DNA of 64,000 nucleotides from NCBI RefSeq assembly GCF_040546585.1, contig NZ_JBEPOC010000001.1:434001-498000 (forward strand), read 5' to 3'. Shown one piece after another: positions 9,089-16,977 of the stretch (position 1 is its first letter; every line of letters starts with the position of its first letter). The translations under genes and the position numbers were made by a program. The notes below the pieces were generated by a model. That model worked only from the letters and a program-made list of their open reading frames with translations. It did no database searches and had not been told where the DNA came from. The DNA is from Marmoricola sp. OAE513 (GTDB lineage Bacteria > Actinomycetota > Actinomycetes > Propionibacteriales > Nocardioidaceae).

Positions 9089-9952
9089 GTGCGGATCGTC
9101 AGCCTGCTCCCCTCCACCACCGAGATCCTGTTCGCCATCGGCGCCGGGGACGACGTCGTCGGCGTGACCTTCGAGTGCGACTACCCCGAACAGGCGCGCA
9201 GCCGGACGATCGTGTCCACCTCGGCCATGCCCGAGGGCCTGACCCCCGCACAGATCGACACCTTCGTCGTCGAGGCGATGGCCGCTGGCGAGGACCTGTA
9301 CCACCTCGACGAGGGCGCCCTGGCGGGCCTGGACGCCGACCTGGTCGTCACCCAGGACCTCTGCGCCGTCTGCGCCGTGGACGTCTCGGTGGTCGACGAC
9401 GCGCTCGCACACCTCGGCTGCACCGCCGAGGTCCTGACCATCGACCCGCACACGCTGGACGAGGTGCTCGGCTCGATCGAGACCCTCGGCGCCGCGACCG
9501 GCCATCTCGACGAGGCCCGCACGCTCGTCGCCGCACAGCGCGAACGGCTCGCGGAGGTCGCTGCGCGGGTCGCAGGGAGGCCCCGCCCGCGCGTGATGTT
9601 CCTGGAGTGGACCGACCCGCCGTTCGCTCCGGGGCACTGGATCCCGGAGATGATCCGGCTCGCCGGCGGCGATCCGCTGCTCGCGACGCCGGGCGCCAAG
9701 TCCGAGCGCGTCACCTGGGAGCAGGTGCACGCCGCCGCTCCCGAGGTCGTCGTGGTGGCTCCCTGCGGCTACGACCGGGACGGTTCGTCGGCGCTCGCCG
9801 CGGAGCTGGTGGCGGCCGGGGTGCTGCCTGTCGGCGTACCGGTGCACGCGGTGGACGCGAACGCCTCCTGGGCCCGCCCCGGCACCCGGCTGGTCGACGG
9901 TGTCGAAGAGCTCGCGGCCCTGCTGCACCCCGCCGAGGCGTCTGACGAATAA
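9089..9952 (+). CDS. Cobalamin-binding-like (BtuF-type) protein lacking a signal peptide
   Basis: 287 residues with the fold of type III periplasmic substrate-binding proteins. MRIVSLLPSTTEILFAIGA at the very N-terminus is the first strand of the BtuF/FepB-like domain, followed by VVGVTFECDYP and VTQDLCAVCAV. There is no signal peptide or lipobox, because the family core begins at residue 1, so the protein is probably cytoplasmic. Such solitary cytoplasmic homologues occur widely. Cobalamin binding is inferred from family, not shown. The GTG start lies six bases after TAGAGT. No ABC permease or ATPase is nearby. Confidence 0.85.
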   Translation: MRIVSLLPSTTEILFAIGAGDDVVGVTFECDYPEQARSRTIVSTSAMPEGLTPAQIDTFVVEAMAAGEDLYHLDEGALAGLDADLVVTQDLCAVCAVDVSVVDDALAHLGCTAEVLTIDPHTLDEVLGSIETLGAATGHLDEARTLVAAQRERLAEVAARVAGRPRPRVMFLEWTDPPFAPGHWIPEMIRLAGGDPLLATPGAKSERVTWEQVHAAAPEVVVVAPCGYDRDGSSALAAELVAAGVLPVGVPVHAVDANASWARPGTRLVDGVEELAALLHPAEASDE

Positions 9953-9997
9953 CCCGTTGCGGCCGCCGCGCCGCCTGGTTCACACTCGATCCCGTGC

Positions 9998-10014
9998 GTG
10001 ACCGCTCTGGTCAC
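9998..10014. promoter_or_regulatory. Inverted repeat upstream of the RIO kinase
   Basis: GTGACC, five bases, GGTCAC: a perfect 6-bp dyad about 90 bases before the RIO start. It could be an operator. Evidence is only the symmetry. Confidence 0.25.
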
Positions 10015-10044
10015 CGTGAGCTCCGAAGCGAAGGGAGAAGTGAC

Positions 10045-10128
10045 ATGTACGTCGCTGTCGTCGGCCTGCCCGCCGCCCCTTCCACTTCTTTCCGGAGTTC
10101 TCATGACTACGCACGACCAGGCGCCTGA
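10045..10128 (+). CDS. Possible 27-residue leader peptide overlapping the RIO kinase start
   Basis: A 27-codon frame starts at an ATG with a strong Shine-Dalgarno sequence (AAGGGAG, about seven bases upstream) and ends 26 bases inside the RIO gene in another frame. The product (MYVAVVGLPAAPSTSFRSS...) has no known family. Position and strong ribosome site suggest translational coupling or attenuation. It may equally be chance, since short frames are common in GC-rich DNA. Confidence 0.3.
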   Translation: MYVAVVGLPAAPSTSFRSSHDYARPGA

Positions 10129-10963
10129 CGGCGCCGACTTCTTCACCGTCGACGCTGCGTTCGAATTCGAGTACATCGCGATCGACGACCCCGAGGACGG
10201 TGCCCGGTTCAGCCGGTACTGGGACCTCGAACCGCTGCAGCGCGGACCGCAGCCCGTCCCCGACTGGCTGGTGACCGACCGCGCCGCGGTCGAGCACGAG
10301 CTCGGCATCCTCAAGACCGGCAAGGAAGCCGAGGTCTACCTGCTCGAGCGCTCGGTCCCGGGCTCCGAGGAGTCCTGCCAGCTGGCCGCCAAGCGGTATC
10401 GGGGCGAGGACCGCCGCGACTTCCACCGCAACGGCGGCTACACCGAGGGCCGTCGGGTCCGCGACAGCCGCGTCACCCGCGCGATGGCCAAGAAGAGCTC
10501 CTTCGGTCGCGAGGTCGCGGCAGGACAGTGGGCCGGCGCCGAGTGGGACTCGCTGCAGCGGTGCTGGGAGCTCGGCGTCCCGGTACCGTACCCGGTGCAG
10601 ATCGACGGGACCGAGATCCTGATGGAGCTCGTGACGGTCGACGGCGAACCTGCCCCGCGGTTGGCCGCGACCAGGCCCGGGGCGGACCTGCTCCGCGACT
10701 GGTTCGAGCAGCTGCGGACCGCGATGACGGTGCTGGCGAGCAACGGGTTCGTCCACGGCGACCTGTCGCCGTACAACATCCTCGCCGCGGGCGAACGGCT
10801 CGTGATCATCGACCTGCCCCAGATGGTCGACCTGGTAGCCAACCCGAACGGCAGCGACTTCCTGCTGCGCGACTGCCACAACGTCTGCACCTGGTTCGCC
10901 CGGCGCGGGCTGGACGTCGACGAGCAGGAGCTGTTCGGGGAGCTGATGGCCTCCGCCTGGTGA
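10103..10963 (+). CDS. RIO1-family serine protein kinase
   Basis: 286 residues. RIO kinases are atypical protein kinases; the archaeal and eukaryotic ones act in ribosome maturation, while the bacterial role is little known. The glycine loop is KTGKEAEVYL (71-80) and the ATP lysine is probably Lys97 (AAKRYR). The catalytic loop is HGDLSPYN with Asp220 and Asn225, and the metal loop is IIDLPQMVD with Asp237. All catalytic residues are intact. The ATG at 10103 is chosen over an in-frame GTG at 9998 because CCGGAG lies five bases upstream and the RIO core begins soon after. Confidence 0.93.
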   Translation: MTTHDQAPDGADFFTVDAAFEFEYIAIDDPEDGARFSRYWDLEPLQRGPQPVPDWLVTDRAAVEHELGILKTGKEAEVYLLERSVPGSEESCQLAAKRYRGEDRRDFHRNGGYTEGRRVRDSRVTRAMAKKSSFGREVAAGQWAGAEWDSLQRCWELGVPVPYPVQIDGTEILMELVTVDGEPAPRLAATRPGADLLRDWFEQLRTAMTVLASNGFVHGDLSPYNILAAGERLVIIDLPQMVDLVANPNGSDFLLRDCHNVCTWFARRGLDVDEQELFGELMASAW

Positions 10964-11029
10964 ACCATCCAGGTTCGCGGGCGTCGACTGCCCGTTCCTG
11001 GCAGATCAGACCGTTGCAACGTGCTGGTT

Positions 11030-11063
11030 CGCCGGTTTCACGCCAGCTGGTGTGAAACCGGCG
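11030..11063. terminator. 34-bp palindrome between convergent RIO and glycosyltransferase genes
   Basis: Arms CGCCGGTTTCAC (11030-11041) and GTGAAACCGGCG (11052-11063) are perfect. The intervening ten bases contain CCAGCTGG, so the hairpin continues almost to the centre with one G.T pair. It lies between two convergent genes, 7 bases beyond the glycosyltransferase stop, where a bidirectional terminator is expected. No T-run follows. Confidence 0.55.
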
Positions 11064-11069
11064 GCCACC

Positions 11070-12251
11070 TCACCCCACCAGCCGGACCCCGGCCGGCGTC
11101 ACCACCACCTCGGACCAGTAGTCCAGCAGGGTCGTGGTGACCTGCGCCCAGGACCGGTCCCGGGTTCCGAGGAACGCCGCCCGGCCCATCCGCGCGCGCA
11201 GCGCCGGGTTCGCGACGAGCTCGTCGAGGCAGGCGAACAGCTCGCCGCCGTCGCCCGGCGCGAACAGCAGGCCGTTCTCGCCGTTGCGGACCAGGTCCCG
11301 CGGACCACCGGCGTCCGGGGCCACCACCGGTACGCCGGACGCGAGCGCCTCCTGCGCGGCCTGGCAGAAGGTCTCGGTGCTGCCGGTGTGCACGAAGACG
11401 TCGAACGAGGCGACGATCCGACCGAGGTCCTCGCCGTGCAGGACGCCCAGGAAGTGCGCGTCGGGCAGCATCCCGCGCAGCCGACCCTCCTCCGGGCCGC
11501 CTCCGACGACCACCAGGCGGTGGTTCGGCAGGTGCTGGATCGAGCGGAGCAGGTCCAGCTCCTTCTCCGGGGCCAGCCGGCCGACGTAGCCGAGGATGAC
11601 CTCGTCGTCCTGCGTCCCGATCTCGGCACGCAGCTGGTCGGTACGACGAGCCGGTGTGAACTGGACGTCGTCGACGCCCCGCGGCCACAGTGCGACGTTG
11701 CGCATCCCCAGACCGCCGAGCTGGTCGGCGCTCGCGCTGGACGGCACCAGGTTGAGGTCGGCCGCGCCGTGGATGCTCGTGGTCAGCTTGCGCATCATCG
11801 CCACCGCACCCGGGAAGCGGTAGCGAGCTGCGAAGCCGATCAGGTCGGTCTGGTAGACCGCGACCACCGGGATGCCGAGGCTCCGCGCCATCGCGCCGGC
11901 GGCGCGACCGAGCAGCGCCGGCGAGGCGAGGTGGACGACGTCGGGCTGGAACTCGGCGAAGATGCGCCGCAGCGTGTGTGCGGAGGCGAGCCCGATCGGG
12001 AAGTCGCGGTACGTCGGCATCGCCACCGAGGTGACCCGGCGCACGCGCGTGCCGGCGTACTCCTCGGGCCCCGTCGGCGCGACGAGCAGCGCCTGGTGCG
12101 CCGTCCCCTCCAGGTTCTCGAGGACCCGGCGCACGGAGTTGGTCACGCCGTTGACCTGCGGGAGGAAGGACTCGGTCACGATCAGTACCCGGAGCCCGGG
12201 GGCCGCCTGCGGCGGAACGGGCAGTCGGTGGAGCAGGCCAGGTGTGCTCAT
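11070..12251 (-). CDS. GT4-family glycosyltransferase (mannosyltransferase-like)
   Basis: 393 residues, GT-B fold. The N-terminal acceptor domain opens with RVLIVTESFLPQVNGVTNSV, typical of the PimB'/MgtA-like GT4 mannosyltransferases. The C-terminal donor domain has GYVGRLAPEKELDLL (about 225-239) and the nucleotide-sugar motif STETFCQAAQEALASGVPVVAPDAGG with the E-x7-E pair. It probably transfers a hexose, perhaps mannose from GDP-mannose, to a glycolipid or glycan on the cytoplasmic face. Donor and acceptor are inferred. The start is set by TAGCGT-N7-ATG. Confidence 0.87.
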   Translation of the reverse strand: MSTPGLLHRLPVPPQAAPGLRVLIVTESFLPQVNGVTNSVRRVLENLEGTAHQALLVAPTGPEEYAGTRVRRVTSVAMPTYRDFPIGLASAHTLRRIFAEFQPDVVHLASPALLGRAAGAMARSLGIPVVAVYQTDLIGFAARYRFPGAVAMMRKLTTSIHGAADLNLVPSSASADQLGGLGMRNVALWPRGVDDVQFTPARRTDQLRAEIGTQDDEVILGYVGRLAPEKELDLLRSIQHLPNHRLVVVGGGPEEGRLRGMLPDAHFLGVLHGEDLGRIVASFDVFVHTGSTETFCQAAQEALASGVPVVAPDAGGPRDLVRNGENGLLFAPGDGGELFACLDELVANPALRARMGRAAFLGTRDRSWAQVTTTLLDYWSEVVVTPAGVRLVG

Positions 12252-12258
12252 GGCCCTG

Positions 12259-12264
12259 ACGCTA
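12259..12264 (-). promoter_or_regulatory. -10 element of glycosyltransferase gene
   Basis: TAGCGT on the minus strand, seven bases before the ATG at 12251. Confidence 0.45.
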
Positions 12265-12331
12265 GGAATCGGGCCATAACGGACAGCAAGCCTGCGGCTT
12301 CGGTCACGTGAACAGAAGATGAGGCCTCGGC

Positions 12332-12337
12332 TAGGTT
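12332..12337 (+). promoter_or_regulatory. -10 element of LOG-family gene
   Basis: TAGGTT followed by six bases and the GTG at 12344. Confidence 0.5.
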
Positions 12338-12343
12338 CCCCTT

Positions 12344-13444
12344 GTGCACATCCACGAGCTCGAGACGCTGGAGGACTTCGACCAGGCGCTCGACGACGGC
12401 CTGAGCCGGCTCCGCGGCTGGCACCTGCAGTCACTCGACCTCACCGAGCGGGCGCACGAGCTGTCCCGCATCTCGGTGGCCGGCGGGGTGTTCCTCGGTT
12501 GCCGGTTCGCTCCCGGGGACGGCCCCGGGGCGGAGGGCGACGTCCACCGCCGCGGCGGGCTCGTCTTCCCCACCGTGCCGGACGTGCCGTTCGACCCCTA
12601 CCGGGGCTCTCTCTACTCCCCCGACACCCTGTACGCCGACCTGGCCGACGGGTACGCCGCGACGCCGGACGCGGTCGCCTACGCGTGGTCCCGGGGCGAG
12701 CGCTCGCTGGACCGGACCCTGGCCGCGGCGCTGCACGACCACGCCATCGACGACGCGCTCGAGGAGTTCACGACCGGGCGCTCGCTCGTCGGGGTCCTCG
12801 GCGGCCACGCGCTGCGGCGCGACGACCCCGGCTACCGCGGCGCCGCCGCGCTCGGGCGCTCGCTCGCCGCGCACTACACGGTCGCGACCGGCGGCGGCCC
12901 GGGTGCGATGGAAGCGGCGAACCTCGGTGCGTGGCTGTCCACGGCTCCGGAAGAAGCCCTGGACGAGGCCATCGCCGTACTGGCGGACGCGCCCGACTTC
13001 ACCGAGGTGACAGCCTGGGCCCGGGCAGCATTCGAGGTCCGGGAGCGCTGGCCCGCAGGCGCGGAGTCCCTCGGCATCCCGACCTGGTTCTACGGGCACG
13101 AGCCGCCGAACGCACTCGCCTCGGCCATCGCGAAGTACTTCAGCAACGCGACGCGGGAGGACGTGCTGCTCAAGGTGTGCCGCGGAGGGCTGGTGTTCCT
13201 CCCCGGCGCAGCCGGCACGGTGCAGGAGATCTTCCAGGCGGCGTGCGCGAACTACTACGCCGGCGAGGCCGGGGTGATCCCGATGGTGCTCGTCGGACGT
13301 GAGCACTGGACCCGCGAGATCGCGGTGTGGGACCTAGTCGAGCGGCTCGGGCGGGGTCGGGCGTTCGGCGCGCGCCTGGAGCTCGTCGACGACCCGGAGG
13401 ATGTCCTGCCCGCGCTCGTGCAGCACGGCGGCGACCGGGGGTAG
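12344..13444 (+). CDS. LOG-family Rossmann protein (TIGR00730-like) with long N-terminal extension
   Basis: 366 residues. The C-terminal two-thirds hold the two signature motifs of the LOG/'lysine decarboxylase-like' family: GGGPGAMEAAN (183-193) and PGAAGTVQEIF (287-297, the PGGxGTxxE equivalent with the second Gly replaced by Ala). Family members are nucleotide 5'-monophosphate phosphoribohydrolases, and lysine decarboxylation is a historic mis-annotation. The first 140 or so residues are an extra domain absent from short LOG proteins. Start GTG six bases after TAGGTT. The 3' end overlaps the convergent cyclase gene by 111 bases. Confidence 0.87.
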   Translation: MHIHELETLEDFDQALDDGLSRLRGWHLQSLDLTERAHELSRISVAGGVFLGCRFAPGDGPGAEGDVHRRGGLVFPTVPDVPFDPYRGSLYSPDTLYADLADGYAATPDAVAYAWSRGERSLDRTLAAALHDHAIDDALEEFTTGRSLVGVLGGHALRRDDPGYRGAAALGRSLAAHYTVATGGGPGAMEAANLGAWLSTAPEEALDEAIAVLADAPDFTEVTAWARAAFEVRERWPAGAESLGIPTWFYGHEPPNALASAIAKYFSNATREDVLLKVCRGGLVFLPGAAGTVQEIFQAACANYYAGEAGVIPMVLVGREHWTREIAVWDLVERLGRGRAFGARLELVDDPEDVLPALVQHGGDRG

Positions 13445-14437
13445 GTCCCCCTCGTCGAGCGGCCGGCGCAGCGCCCAGGGCTCCAGGCGCCGGTAGCCCT
13501 TCACCGACGTACGCCGCATCCGGCGGAGCTTGAAGCGCTCGTCGCCCTCGATCGCCTCGGCCAGCTCCTTGTCGATCAGCACGCGGCCGGGCCGCGCGAT
13601 CGAGGTGAGCCGGGAGGCGATGTTGACCGTCGGCCCGAAGACGTCACCGAGGCGGTGCAGGACGGGCCCCCAGGCGACGCCGACGCGCAGCTGCGGGAAG
13701 TCCTCGTCCTCGACGTGCTCCTCGACCAGGTCCAGCGCGATCGCAGCCGCGTCGGCGGCGGAGTCCGCGGCGAACAGGATCTCGTCGCCGATCGTCTTGA
13801 TGATCCGACCGTTGTGACCGGTGATGATCGTCTGCGCCAGCGCCTCGAAGTGCTCGACGAGTGAGGCCAGCTCCCCCTGGGTGAGCGACCGGGTCTGCCG
13901 GGTGTACCCGACGATGTCCGCGAAGCCGATCGCCGTCGGGACCTCCTCGGAGACGCCCTCCTCGACCGGTGGTGCGAGCAGCAACCGGGACGCCGCGCTG
14001 AGCGTGTGTCGCCGCCAGATGTAGTTCTGGACGCCCTCGATGACCGGGGTGACCTCGTCCATCAGGTCCACCAGGCCCTCGACGCCGTCGAGCTGGCTGG
14101 GGTCGACCGAGCGGGCGAGCATGGTGATCTGCCACTCCGCCAGCCGCGCGAAGCTGCGCCCGAGGGTGCGGATCAGGGCGGCCTCGTCGTCGGGGTCGAT
14201 CAGGCCGAGGTCGTGCATCTTCTGGGTGAGCCGCAGCGCCTGGAGGTCCAGCTCGGTGAAGGCGACCACGTCGTCGCCGACCGCGGTGAAGCCGAGGGAC
14301 CGCCAGCGGGCGCGGGCGAGCTCGAGCGGGATGCCGATCTGCTCGGCGAGCTGCTGGCCGGTGAGCGTCGGGTGGCTCCCGAGCAGGTGCAGCTCGAGGG
14401 CGTCGAAGATCGCCTGCGGGTCGAAATCTTCCGCCAC
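13334..14437 (-). CDS. Class III adenylate cyclase with N-terminal regulatory domain
   Basis: 367 residues. The C-terminal cyclase homology domain (about 165-330) has both metal aspartates, Asp174 (FADIVGYT) and Asp218 (TIGDEI). The adenine-specifying pair is Lys214 and Asp265 (GDVFGPTVN), and the transition-state residues are Asn272 and Arg276, so it should be an active adenylate cyclase. The first 150 residues resemble the autoinhibitory domain of the pH-responsive mycobacterial Rv1264 type (inference). No transmembrane helix. A GTG start lies three bases after the stop of the cyclic-nucleotide-binding gene, so the two are co-translated. Confidence 0.92.
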   Translation of the reverse strand: MAEDFDPQAIFDALELHLLGSHPTLTGQQLAEQIGIPLELARARWRSLGFTAVGDDVVAFTELDLQALRLTQKMHDLGLIDPDDEAALIRTLGRSFARLAEWQITMLARSVDPSQLDGVEGLVDLMDEVTPVIEGVQNYIWRRHTLSAASRLLLAPPVEEGVSEEVPTAIGFADIVGYTRQTRSLTQGELASLVEHFEALAQTIITGHNGRIIKTIGDEILFAADSAADAAAIALDLVEEHVEDEDFPQLRVGVAWGPVLHRLGDVFGPTVNIASRLTSIARPGRVLIDKELAEAIEGDERFKLRRMRRTSVKGYRRLEPWALRRPLDEGDLPPVAAVLHERGQDILRVVDELQARAERPTPPEPLD

Positions 14438-14440
14438 AGC

Positions 14441-14854
14441 TCAGGCCTGCTGGTCGGCCTCGAGGCGGTCGGCCGTGGTGCCGCGCAGGGCATCCCCGAA
14501 CGCCGGCACCGCGACGAGCAGCTCCTCGAGGGACTCGCGGGTGAAGTGGATGACCTCGAGCGGAGTCAGGCTCACCACGCTGGCCGAACGCAGCTTGTGG
14601 TTGATGATCGCGATCTCACCGATGACGTCGCCGGGTCCGAGCCGGGCGATCTCGACGCCGCCCTTGCGGACCGACACCTCGCCGTCGACGATCAGGTACG
14701 CCTTGTCGGCCGGAGTCTTCTCCCAGATCACCGACCAGTTCGCGGGGAGGGTGACGTAGCGGCCGGCCCGGACGACGGTCGCCAGGTCGGCATCGCTGAG
14801 CGCGTCGAGACGGTTCAGCTTCTCGAGCTTGCTGGGGTCGGGCGCGTCCGCCAT
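14441..14854 (-). CDS. Stand-alone cyclic-nucleotide-binding protein
   Basis: 137 residues, one cNMP-binding beta-roll and no DNA-binding helix-turn-helix, so it is not a CRP-type regulator. The phosphate-binding cassette is GEIAIINHKLRSAS, with Glu80 (ribose 2'-OH) and Arg89 (cyclic phosphate) both present, predicting real cAMP binding. The ATG is preceded by AAGGAG. It is the first gene of a pair with the adenylate cyclase at 14437, three bases apart. It probably senses the cAMP made by its partner and signals through protein contact (inference). Confidence 0.9.
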   Translation of the reverse strand: MADAPDPSKLEKLNRLDALSDADLATVVRAGRYVTLPANWSVIWEKTPADKAYLIVDGEVSVRKGGVEIARLGPGDVIGEIAIINHKLRSASVVSLTPLEVIHFTRESLEELLVAVPAFGDALRGTTADRLEADQQA

Positions 14855-15055
14855 CGAGTACTCCTTGCTGGCCGGCGGTGCCGCCGGATCACGGATGCCA
14901 ATCCTCGCCGACGCCGACAACACGTGTCCACCGGGGCGGCCCGCGCTGGGACGTCCAACCGGACATCTCGGGCGGTGGTCTACTTCCGCCCGCCGAACTG
15001 CCCGACCAGCTGTCCCGGAACGTGACCTGAACCACGCCCGCTCGTTGTGCGACAC
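14855..15055. other. 200-bp divergent intergenic region
   Basis: Lies between the cAMP-pair operon and the metallophosphoesterase gene. It should contain both promoters. I see no leaderless -10 pattern; the only dyad noted is TGTG-CGA-CACA at 15046-15056, next to the phosphoesterase start. Confidence 0.4.
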
Positions 15056-16915
15056 ATGGAGATGTCCCGACGCAACGTCCTGCGCTCAGCCGCACTCGTG
15101 GGCGGCACTGCCGCCGCTGTCCCCCTCGTCACCTCGCTGGCCGGGTCCGCCGTCGCCGGCGTGGTCAGCCCCGCCGGCACCACGCTCGCGAAGACCTACG
15201 GCCTCGGCCCCGTCAACGCGGCCGGCTACGGCAAGATCGTCGAGCTGGCGGGTGAGGCGCACGTGGTCCGCGAGGACCTCCTCACCACCCCCGCCGACCC
15301 GGACCGCGAGAACGCCCGCAGCCCGCTCGCGGCGTTCGTGCAGTTCAGCGACATCCACGTCGTCGACCACCAGTCGCCGGGCCGCGTCGAGTGGCTGGAC
15401 CGCTTCGAGGACCCCAACGACCTCGGCCTCGTGCCGGGCCTGCTGTCCTCGTCGTACCGGGCGTGGGAGATGCTCAGCGCCCAGGTCGCCGACGCGATGG
15501 TGCAGGCGGTCAACGACATCAAGGACTCCTCCCCGGTCACCGGCCAGCCGTTGTCGTTCATGATCGAGACCGGAGACAACTCCGACAACTGCCAGAAGAA
15601 CGAGATCCGCTGGAACATCGACATCCTCGACGGCAAGTCGGTCCGCCCGGACAGCGGCAGCCACTCCAAGTACGAGGGCGTGATGGACAAGAACGTCATC
15701 TACTACGACACCCACTACTGGCACCCCGACGGTCAGCCGGGTGGCAAGCAGCCGGACAAGCTGCGCAAGGACCACGGCTACCCGACCGTCCCGGGCCTGC
15801 TCGACACCGCGCGCCAGCCGTTCACCGCCGAGGGCCTGGACCTCCCCTGGTACACCGTCTTCGGCAACCACGACGGCCTGATCCAGGGCAACTTCCCGAA
15901 CTCGACCACCCAGCTCGACCTGCTCTCCCGGGGCGCCGTCAAGGTGATCACCGTGCCGCCGGGCATCACCCAGAGCGACATCTTGAACTCCCTCAAGAAG
16001 CTCGACCTGCTGGGACTGCTGAGCAGCATCAACCTGCTGCCCGGCGCCCGTCTGGTCACGCCGGACCCGGCGCGCAAGAACCTCTCGCGCAAGGAGGTCA
16101 TCAACGAGTACTTCAACACCACCAGCAGCCCGGTCGGCCACGGGTACACGGCGGCCAACAAGACCAACGGCACCGCGTACTACTACTTCGACGAGGGCAG
16201 CTTCCGACACATCGCGATGGACACGGTCAACCCCAACGGGTACGCCGACGGCTCCCTGGACCAGGCGCAGTTCGCCTGGCTCAAGTCGACCATCGCCTCG
16301 GCCGGCGACAAGGCGGTCATCGTCTACAGCCACCACACCAGCGGCAGCATGGCGAACCCGCTCGTGCTGACCGGCCTGGACCCGAGCCTGCGGGTGCTCG
16401 GTGACGCGGTCACCAGCTACCTGCTCACCCAGCCCCGGGTGATCGCCTGGGTCAACGGTCACACCCACCGCAACGAGATCATCGCCCACAAGCGCGCCGA
16501 CAACACCGGTGGCTTCTGGGAGATCAACACCGCCTCGCACATCGACTTCCCGCAGCAGGCCAGGGTCATCGAGATCACCGACAACGCCGACGGCACCCTG
16601 TCGATCTTCACCACGATCATCGACCACGCCGGGCCGGCCGACCCCGGCACCAACCCGACCAGCACGCTGGCTCTGGCCTCGCTGTCGCGAGAGCTCTCGG
16701 CCAACGACCCGCAGTCGAACCTGGCGTCGTTGTCGGGCACCGCTGCCTCGCGGAACGCCGAGCTGCTGCTGCCGGTGCCGGTGGGGGTGAACCTGGCTCA
16801 GGCGCCCACCCTGTCCGCGAGCAGCATCAACCCGGTGGCTGTCGCCGCGCTCGCGGGCGGCGCGGTCGCCGCGAAGGTGATCGCACGGCGCGACGAGGCG
16901 ATGGTCGACGCCTGA
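15056..16915 (+). CDS. Tat-exported metallophosphoesterase (TIGR03767/PPA1498-like)
   Basis: About 619 residues. The Tat signal is at the start (MSRRNVLRSAALVGG, then AVPLVTSLAGSAVAG). Calcineurin-like metal motifs follow in order, separated by long inserts: FSDIHVVDH, IETGDNSDN, FGNHDG, YSHHTS and VNGHTHRN, giving a dinuclear metal site. It hydrolyses an unidentified phosphoester outside the cytoplasm. The arrangement fits the actinobacterial PPA1498 family. The exact start is uncertain: GTG at 15047 and ATGs at 15056 and 15062 are in frame and none has a good ribosome site. Gene ends at a strong hairpin. Confidence 0.88.
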   Translation: MEMSRRNVLRSAALVGGTAAAVPLVTSLAGSAVAGVVSPAGTTLAKTYGLGPVNAAGYGKIVELAGEAHVVREDLLTTPADPDRENARSPLAAFVQFSDIHVVDHQSPGRVEWLDRFEDPNDLGLVPGLLSSSYRAWEMLSAQVADAMVQAVNDIKDSSPVTGQPLSFMIETGDNSDNCQKNEIRWNIDILDGKSVRPDSGSHSKYEGVMDKNVIYYDTHYWHPDGQPGGKQPDKLRKDHGYPTVPGLLDTARQPFTAEGLDLPWYTVFGNHDGLIQGNFPNSTTQLDLLSRGAVKVITVPPGITQSDILNSLKKLDLLGLLSSINLLPGARLVTPDPARKNLSRKEVINEYFNTTSSPVGHGYTAANKTNGTAYYYFDEGSFRHIAMDTVNPNGYADGSLDQAQFAWLKSTIASAGDKAVIVYSHHTSGSMANPLVLTGLDPSLRVLGDAVTSYLLTQPRVIAWVNGHTHRNEIIAHKRADNTGGFWEINTASHIDFPQQARVIEITDNADGTLSIFTTIIDHAGPADPGTNPTSTLALASLSRELSANDPQSNLASLSGTAASRNAELLLPVPVGVNLAQAPTLSASSINPVAVAALAGGAVAAKVIARRDEAMVDA

Positions 16916-16938
16916 TCAGCGAGTGATCGAACGACGAA

Positions 16939-16967
16939 GCCGCCCGGACGCTGAGCGTCCGGGCGGC
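16939..16967. terminator. Bidirectional terminator between phosphoesterase and rlmN
   Basis: A perfect 13-bp stem, GCCGCCCGGACGC / GCGTCCGGGCGGC, with a three-base loop, then TGTCTAATTCT on the plus strand. It lies between two convergent genes. Confidence 0.85.
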
Positions 16968-16977
16968 TGTCTAATTC

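Noticed and set aside
6916-9945. Plus-strand open frame of about 1000 codons across dxr and gabD
   Set aside because: Shadow of two well-identified genes on the other strand; Arg/His/Asp-rich and without motifs.
12344-13444. Annotation as lysine decarboxylase
   Set aside because: The PGGxGTxxE-type motif marks LOG phosphoribohydrolases; the decarboxylase name is historic and unsupported.
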